Of a stretch of 64,000 bases of DNA, positions 57,541 to 64,000 are shown in pieces (the stretch's first letter is position 1; every line of letters starts with the position of its first letter). Under the pieces are notes generated by a model. The model did no database searches. It was not told the origin of the DNA and saw only the letters and a program-made list of their open reading frames with translations. This stretch comes from Hirundichthys speculiger. Its lineage: Eukaryota; Chordata; Actinopteri; Beloniformes; Exocoetidae. Location of the stretch: contig JAGFBZ010000012.1 of the NCBI GenBank assembly GCA_018398805.1, positions 62,001-126,000 on the forward strand, read 5' to 3'. The position numbers and the translations under genes are program-made.

Positions 57541-57639
57541 AAACTCATCATGGAGGCTGCCAAGGTGGCAAAAGCAACCCTGGAGGAACTACAGGGAGGT
57601 CCGGCAGGTTCTGGTCAGTTCTTAGATGTGGCTTCCATT

Positions 57640-59037
57640 GCATGATTTCCCTGATTAATCACGATTAATCGCATTGTATTTGAAAAATCAAATAATGAAT
57701 TCAAAAGTAGTGTAAAAAGCACTTTTATTTAAATGTTCTGTTGCCATATGAACTAAAGTGCCATAAAATTTGTTGTTCGACCACATTTAACATCAGCACT
57801 TGTCAGTAACACATATTTAGTGTAAATCTCATCTTAAAAAATGCAAAATAAACTAAAGCTCATTGCCACTGCCAGGGCAATAAATTAATCCTGTTTATGT
57901 TATTGTGTTTCAGCACAATCCGAACATTAAAACAGGTAATTTCTGAGGTAACAGCAGAAACTTTTAACGGGGAGTTCAACTTGTCAGTGAAAATGTCCAT
58001 GTTAAAGTTCACTAGCTTTATCTAATGATAAATGGAGTAAGCACGTGATGGCTCGAACAAAGGGGCTTGAAAGTTTTGATGCAGTCCAGATTTTTTTTTT
58101 TTTTTTTTTTTAAACAGACTGAATTGTTAATATTGCTATCCGAATTGCTACCGGAACTGCCGCACAAAGCCACTTCCAGGTCACGTAAACCGGACAAATT
58201 AAATATTATAAAACAAATTCGGTCCCGTGGCCCATTTTTTAATTTCGTATTTTTGATCCAAGTCTAAAATTGAAATACGAAAAAACCGGGCATTTTTTTG
58301 TTTTTTGTGTTGGATTCAAAAATGAAAAACGAAAAAAACGCCCCTTTTTCCTTTTTCAATTTTTGATTGACAGTTAAAAATGGAAAGAACGAATGATACA
58401 CGGATTCTTTACCAATCTGTGTATCATTCATTCTTTCCATTTTCAATTGTCAATCAAAAATATAAAATATTAAGAAGTGACATTTTATTACGTTTTCGTT
58501 TTTAAATCTAACACAAAAAAAGAAAGGCCTGTTTTTTTTATATTTCAATTTTAGACTTGGACCAAAAATACAAAATGAAAAAACGGGCCACAGAACTGAA
58601 TTTGTTTTATAATCAAGGAACAGACTTTCTGTTGTCATTACACATCTGTGCCACTAGATGGAGCCGCACTGCAGTAACCAGCTAGAGAACAGCAGGACAG
58701 TGAACACATGGAGCAGATCTGATGGAACATGGAGGAATGACTCAATCATCTTGAACAAAGGAGTTTGAAAGGTTTATTTTCAGACAGCATTGTTAATATT
58801 GGTACCTGAGTTGCTACCTGAACTGTAAAGTTCACAGATTTTTACCGTTCTCCATGTCTGTTTTAGCTTTTCTGCATGTTTACCTGCTAATTCTCTTCCA
58901 GTTCCGCAGCAGCCAGTAACAAACTTTTCAAAATAAAAGCATGTGAGCAACATGGGTTAACGAGCGATAGAATAAATTTCGGCGTTAATAAATCAATGAG
59001 TTAATGCGATAATAACGCGTTAACTTGTCCAGCCCTA
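57640..59037 (-). mobile_element. hAT element, longer relative of 35402-35639
   Basis: The right end reads, on the minus strand, TAGGGCTGGACAAG followed by TTAACGCGTTATTATCGC. The left part (gattaatcgcattgtatttg, then the stretch to ccatatgaac at 57756) matches the other end of the 238-bp MITE at about nine bases in ten. The left terminus is decayed and no TSD is seen. Internally, 58058-58165 and 58757-58830 are diverged duplicates. A palindromic insertion sits at 58205-58613. No transposase frame. Confidence 0.75.
58205..58613. mobile_element. Near-perfect 409-bp palindromic MITE
   Basis: The first half from ATTATAAAACAAATTCGGT is the inverted complement of the end (reverse strand ATTATAAAACAAATTCAGT). 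The arms are similar along most of their length and meet at a short loop near 58412, where gaatgatacacggattc faces gattggtaaagaatc-type complement. No coding sequence; TSD not resolved. Confidence 0.8.
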
Positions 59038-59128
59038 GTTAAAACACAACGTCTTGAAGTGTCCCAGTCAGAGCCCAGACCTCATCAGAAACCTCAGGGA
59101 TTACCCAAAAAAGAGCTGTACTTGGCAT

Positions 59129-59476
59129 TAGGGGTGTGAAAAAAATCGATTTGGCGATATATTGGCGGCCCAATATAATATCGATTTTTCAGCTCCTAAT
59201 ATAGGAATTTCATTTAGGAAAATTCATGTATTAGACCATTATAACATTATTAGTTGTAATGGTTACATAAATGTGCAAAAACACTAATAATAAACAATAA
59301 ATAGGTTGTTTTGAAGCAAATAGTTTTGACTTTTTCCTTTGAATGATCAATATCATCTGATGAACATATACAGCAACTTGATTTTTCATCTTTATTTTTA
59401 ATTTTGATATTAACTGGGTAGAATATTGCATTATATCGTGATATCGCAATAATAGCGTGACCCAAGTATCAATATA
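59129..59476 (+). mobile_element. TAGGGGTG hAT MITE, copy 2
   Basis: Same family and orientation as 3365-3861. It starts TAGGGGTGTGAAAAAAATCG and has only one copy of the internal 117-bp segment. The 8-bp direct repeat CTTGGCAT lies at 59121-59128 and 59477-59484. If that is the TSD, the right terminal repeat has been deleted. Alternatively the element extends to cccct at 59490, and the direct repeat is chance. Confidence 0.8.
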
Positions 59477-59628
59477 CTTGGCATATCCCCTCGCAATTTG
59501 AAGAAACTTCAAATTTTTTTTGCAAAGAAGCCAAAAAAAAAAAAAGAATTTTGCAAAGTCCAGATGTGTAAAGTTACCTGAGACTTATTCAAGGACTTAA
59601 AGAGACTGGGAGATGTTATAAAAGTAAA

Positions 59629-59660
59629 GTAACCCTAACCCCTAACCCTAACCCTAACCC
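59629..59660 (-). repeat. Interstitial telomere-like tract (CCCTAA)n
   Basis: About five CCCTAA-type units (taaccctaacccctaaccct), orientation opposite to 54599-54632. Confidence 0.85.
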
Positions 59661-60737
59661 TCCCTGCTGAAGACCGATGTCCCCCAGGACCTGAACCCAG
59701 ATAACTGAAGTCAATGGATGGATGAACTAATAGTCTTTTAATCCTATAAAAATCCAGTACAGTCCAGTTTAGCATAATAAAGCGTACAACATGGCAGAAC
59801 TTGTAGGTTTGTCCATCTTGAGTCAAAGGAAACTGGACCACTTCTTGGTTCTTACAGATGTTTCAGCTTCATCTGAGGTTTCTGGGAACTTTCTGGTTGG
59901 AATGTGAAATGTCTTCAAAAAAACCTCAAAACAAGAGTCCAGCTGCCTTTGATTCAGGCCTTTGAAGAGTTTAAGCTGCATCTCAACAAACCACAAGACT
60001 TCTGGGACAACGTTCTCTGAGCAGATGAAACTAGAGTGGAGTTGTTTGGTCTCAATAAAAAGCCTCATATTTGGTGAAAACCAAAGAGTCGCTGGTCTTC
60101 CAGATCAACAGGAGCCACTTCAGGGATCTGGTTACGCCCCCTGGTGGAGGTGTTTCGGGCGTGTCCAGCCAGGAGGAAGGAAACGCAGGACATCCTAGAG
60201 AGATCACATCTCTTGTCTAGACTGGTAATACCCTGGTGAGCTCCTGGCAGAGCTGGACGATAATGCTGAGGATTTGTAGATGTAGTTTTTGATGAACAAG
60301 GTGTCACAGCTTAACTCTCGGTAGACGTCATGGATGGAACCTTGGAGCCAACAGTTCAACATCTGGGGTGCAGAGGTGCTTCTTCATAGTCACAGATGTC
60401 CAGGATTACACCGTCTGTTAACAGCTGCGAGTGCTCCCGAAACTTTAGTCCACTTCTATCATCTAAAATCTCCGTAGGGACATAAAGGAGTCCAGAACAG
60501 GCTCCTGTTGTCACATTTTCAAAACCACAGTTGTCCCGCTGGCTCCTGTCGGTGCTTCATCCTCATCCATCCAAACCTCCCAGAGGTCCAAACCACTGTG
60601 GAAAAATGATTCAAAAAATCTCAAGCATGTGATGGGGGACGCTTTAACAAAGCAGAAGCGACAGGCTGCAGTTCTAGAATCAGTCTGACTTTGTTTATTT
60701 TCTTTTATTGACGGTACCTAGACAGGAAAGCACCACA
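59661..60737. other. Unique DNA with a second Tc1 fragment
   Basis: At about 59965-60100 the plus strand (cacaagacttctgggacaac, then agtggagttgtttggt, ggtgaaaaccaaagag) matches the middle of a Tc1 transposase gene. 59800-59960 resembles another dispersed fish repeat. The rest is unrecognised. Confidence 0.5.
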
Positions 60738-62170
60738 GGCCAGGACTCGAACCAGGCTGTGACTCGAACCAGGCCAGGACTCAAACCAGGCTGGGACTCA
60801 AATCAGGCGGGGACTTGAACCAGAACAGGACTCAAACCAGGCTGGGACTCAAACCAGGCTGTGACTTGAGCCAGGCTGAGACTCGAACCAGACTGCGACT
60901 CGGCCCAGGCCTTGACTAGAGCCAGGCTGTGACTCGAACCAGGTTGCGACTCAAACCAGGCCAGAACGCGAACCAGGCCATGACTTGAGCCAGGCCAGGA
61001 CTCAAATCAGAACAGGACTTGAACCAGGCTGTGACTTGAACCAGGCTTTGACTCGAACCAGACTGGGACTCGAACCAGGCTGTAACTTGAACCAGGCCGT
61101 GACTTGAACAAGGTCAGGACTGGAACCAGGCTGTGACTTGAGCCAGGCCAGGACTCAAACCAGACTGGGACTTGAACCAGGCTGTGACTTGAACCAGGCC
61201 ATGACTTGAACCAGGTTCAGGACTGGAACCAGGCTGTGACTTGAACCAGGCTGTGACTCGAACCAGGCTGTGACTCAAACCAAGCCGGGATTCAAACCAG
61301 GCTGAAACACAAACAAGGCTGTGACTCGAACCAGGATGTGACTTGAACCAGGCTGGGACTCAAATCAGGCCAGGATTCAAACCAGGCCGGGACACAAACG
61401 AGGCTGTGACTCGAACCAGGCTTAGACTTGAACCAGGCTGGGACTCAAACCAAGCTGGGACTCAAACCAGGCTGCGACTTGAACCAGGCCAGGACTCAAA
61501 CCAGGCTGTGATTGAACCCGGCTGAGACTTGAACCAGGCTGGGACTCAAACCAGGCTGGGACTCAAACCAGGCCGGGACACGAACCAGGCCGTGACTTGA
61601 GCCAGGCCAGGACTCCAACCAGGCTGTGACTCGAACCAGACTGGGACTTAAACCAGAGTGTGACTTGAACCAGGCCGTGACTTGAAACAGGTCAGGACTT
61701 GAACCAGGCTGTGACTCAAACCAGGCCAGGACTCGAACCAGGCCGTAACTTGAGCCAGGCCAGGACTCAAACCAGACTGGGACTCGAACCAGGCTGTGAC
61801 TTGAACCAGGCTGCGACTTGAACCAGGTCAGGACTGGAACCAGGCTGTGATTGAACCCGGCCGAGACTTGAACCAGGCTGGGACTCAAACCAGGCCAGGA
61901 ATTGAACCAGGCCAGGACTCAAACCAGGCCGTGACTTGAACCAGGCTGTGACTTGAACCAGGCCAGGAATCAAACCAGGCCAGGACTTAAACCAGGCTGT
62001 GACTCGAACCAGGCCTGGACTCGAACCAGGCTGGGACTCAAACCAGGCCGTGACTCAAACCAGGCTGTGACTAGAACCAGGCCAGGACTCGAACCAGGTT
62101 GCGACTAGAACCAGGCCAGGACTCGAACCAGGCTGGGACTTGAACCAGGCAGCGACTTGAACTGGGCTTG
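60738..62170 (+). repeat. 17-bp minisatellite (GGACTCGAACCAGGCTG), about 84 copies
   Basis: 17-bp period with three variable sites (ACTCGA/ACTCAA/ACTTGA; GGCTG/GGCCA/GGCCG). Minus-strand frames give a 17-residue repeat (a PAWFESQPGSS-type motif), an artefact. Confidence 0.96.
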
Positions 62171-62988
62171 GCTGCGTGAGGACTGCAGCCTGCCAACATG
62201 GGATGCCCAACTAGCTGATCTATCCAGCACCCCAAATATCTACATTTTTCATATTTTACTGTGAACCTGGCGTTATTAGATTTGCCAGTCATTGCATTCT
62301 GCTTTTATTTTCACTTTTCAGATCTGGACTTGTCACTGAACGAGTCTCTGCCTTGAGGAGTAATGAAAATAGAGGAAAAGTTGGAGATACTGACGTCTCG
62401 TATTCACAGTTTTCTCTGCCCAAAGATGTCACTGGTGGGATGAAATACTGGGCGAAGGATTGAGACACAGAGCCATCTGCTTCCACTGTATTTCTGTCAT
62501 CCTCTGTCCTACTTCATCTATCCCAAGGAAAACTCACAGCCGAAAGGGATCAGGAAACAGAGGCACAGAGGAGCAAAAGATATCTCTGAGTCAAAGTTTG
62601 ATTATTTATCATCGTCTGTCACTGTCGGAGCAGCATATGGGGAAAAGAGGAGAAAAAAGATCTGGTTGGAGCTGAGAGGCTGCAGCAGCGATGGTGGCTG
62701 TCACAAACTCCCACTGAGGTTTTTTTATTGGGCAGATTGACGACACAGAGAGATGGAGATGGGAGGGATGTGCAGGGTGATTAGGGATAGAGGAAGTCTA
62801 GAGAGGACAAGATGAAGGAGATGAATGAGAGAATGATGGAAGCTGCTGCACCTGTAGATCACAAAGTACCAGTTGAACTAAGAGAGAACGGAAAATGGAA
62901 GACAGCTGAGGATGGAGGGATGTTTCTGTACTGTTCATCAGCATCTCTGAGAGTGAAAGAAAGAGCCTTGGAAGACCCGAGCAGGAGC
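62171..62988. other. Unique stretch between two arrays
   Basis: No exon recognised. 62820-62960 has a purine-rich open frame leading into the next array, without known domains. Confidence 0.4.
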
Positions 62989-64000
62989 ATGGATGGATGG
63001 ATGGATGGATGGATGATGGATGGATGATAGATGGATGGATGATGGATGCATAGATGGATGGATGGGTAGATGGGTGAATGGATGGGTGGATGGGTGGATG
63101 GGTGGATGTGTGGATGGATGGATGTGATGGATGGATGTTTGGATGGATGGGTGGATGGATGGATGGATGTGTGGATGGATGGATGGATGGATGGATGGTG
63201 GATGATGGATGGATGGTGTGGATGGATGGATGGATGGGTGGATGGGTGGATGGGTGGATGGATGGATGTGGATGGATGTTGGATGGATGGATGGATGGGT
63301 GGATGGTGGATGGATGTGGATGGATGTGGATGGATTGTGTGATGGATGGGAATGGCTGGATGGCTGGGGGGGGTGGAGGATGGGTGGATGTTGGATAGAT
63401 GGGTGAATGGATGGATGGATGGATGGATGTTGGATGGATGGGTGAATGGATGGTGGATGGATGGGTGAATGGATGGGTGGATGGATGGATAGATGGGTGG
63501 ATGGATGTGTGGATGGATGGGTGGATGGATGTATGGATGTTGGATGTATGGATGGGTGGATGGTGGATGGATGGATGGATGGATAGATGGATGGACAGAT
63601 GGATGGATGGCTGGATGGATGGGTGGATGAATGGATGGGTGAATGGATGGATGGACCGATGGGTGGATGGATGGATGGATGGATATGTGGATGGATGGAT
63701 GGAGGGATGGATGGGTGAATGGATAGGTGAATGGATGGGTGGATGGATGGATGGACGGATGGATGGGTGGATGGATGGATGGGTGAATGGATCGATGGAT
63801 GTATGGATGTTGGATGGATGGATGGATGGATAGGATGGGATGATGGATGGATGGATGGATGGATGGATGGATGGGATGGATGGATGGATGGATGGATGGA
63901 TGGATGGATGGGGGATGGATGGATGGATGGATGGGTGGGTGATGGATGGATGGATGGGATGGTGGATTGGATGGGTGGATGGATGGATGGATGGATGGGG
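62989..64000 (+). repeat. (GGAT)n tetranucleotide array, runs off the window
   Basis: GGAT/GGGT units with local variants (GTGGAT, TTGGAT, GGTGAAT), about 1 kb. Several GGG runs are closely spaced. Met-Asp-Gly-Trp open frames are artefacts. Confidence 0.96.

Larger units (their letters stand above)
57541..59625 (+). pseudogene. Tc1/mariner relic in three pieces
   Basis: Three separated fragments follow the order of one Tc1-like transposase gene: about 57571-57622 (accctggaggaactacaggg), 59038-59119 (gtgtcccagtcagagcccag, the WPSQSPDLN region) and about 59510-59620 (tttttgcaaagaagcc, then agatgtgtaaagttacctga, the C-terminus). The gaps are filled by the hAT copy at 57640-59037 and the MITE at 59129-59476. 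The stretch between the first two pieces is shorter than a full gene, so deletion also occurred. Similarity is from memory of the family. Confidence 0.6.

Noticed and set aside
63070..63833. Trp/Met/Asp/Gly proteins at the right edge
   Set aside because: Translation of the GGAT array.

Overview
The window looks like non-coding nuclear DNA of a teleost fish, probably a percomorph. The evidence is the set of repeat families: an L2/Maui-type LINE with its characteristic 3' tail, Tc1/mariner copies, several hAT families with 8-bp target-site duplications (TSDs), a piggyBac copy at TTAA, solo LTRs and a tRNA-type SINE. Family names come from memory of fish repeats, because no search could be run. 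I found no intact host gene. Every recognisable coding stretch belongs to a transposable element, and each one is broken or truncated. Most long open frames in the window are by-products of tandem repeats.

Layout. 1-3.13 kb: end of a hAT element with a broken TTF-finger/DUF4371 transposase on the minus strand. 3.37-3.86 kb: MITE with a perfect 8-bp TSD. 5.0-6.3 kb: 15-bp minisatellite. 7.2-11.7 kb: 11-bp minisatellite split by an L2 LINE fragment. 13.7-15 kb: GATA microsatellite and three dispersed repeats. 18.4-20.0 kb: 175-bp composite repeat passing into a CTA array. 20.4-21.2 kb: L2 3' end. 22.8-27.2 kb: two 21-bp arrays around 1.35 kb of unique DNA. 27.5 kb: SINE. 29.3-31.5 kb: 28-bp PstI array. 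31.5 kb: fold-back hAT MITE. 33.4-34.2 kb: dead Tc1 transposase. 35.4-39.1 kb: hAT MITE, then a three-layer nest (solo LTR, hAT, solo LTR). 40.5-45.0 kb: arrays of 17 bp, 28 bp and AATAG. 46.3-47.6 kb: piggyBac. 48.3-49.2 kb: hAT-like MITE. 50.9-52.0 kb: LINE reverse-transcriptase remnant. 53.5-54.6 kb: hAT copy with a BED-finger relic. 57.5-59.6 kb: Tc1 relic broken up by three later insertions. 60.7-62.2 kb: 17-bp array. 63-64 kb: GGAT array running off the window.

Tandem repeats make up roughly a quarter of the window, and most arrays have different unit sequences. With two short interstitial telomere-like tracts, this suggests a subtelomeric or otherwise repeat-expanding neighbourhood, but that is inference. 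The unique stretches between repeats show no convincing exon. A few GC-rich or composition-balanced blocks are candidates for conserved non-coding DNA that only alignment can test.

I see no previously undescribed biological system. The most informative content is structural: datable nested insertions supported by exact TSDs, and unusually diverse long minisatellites, one of which resembles part of a CTCF site.
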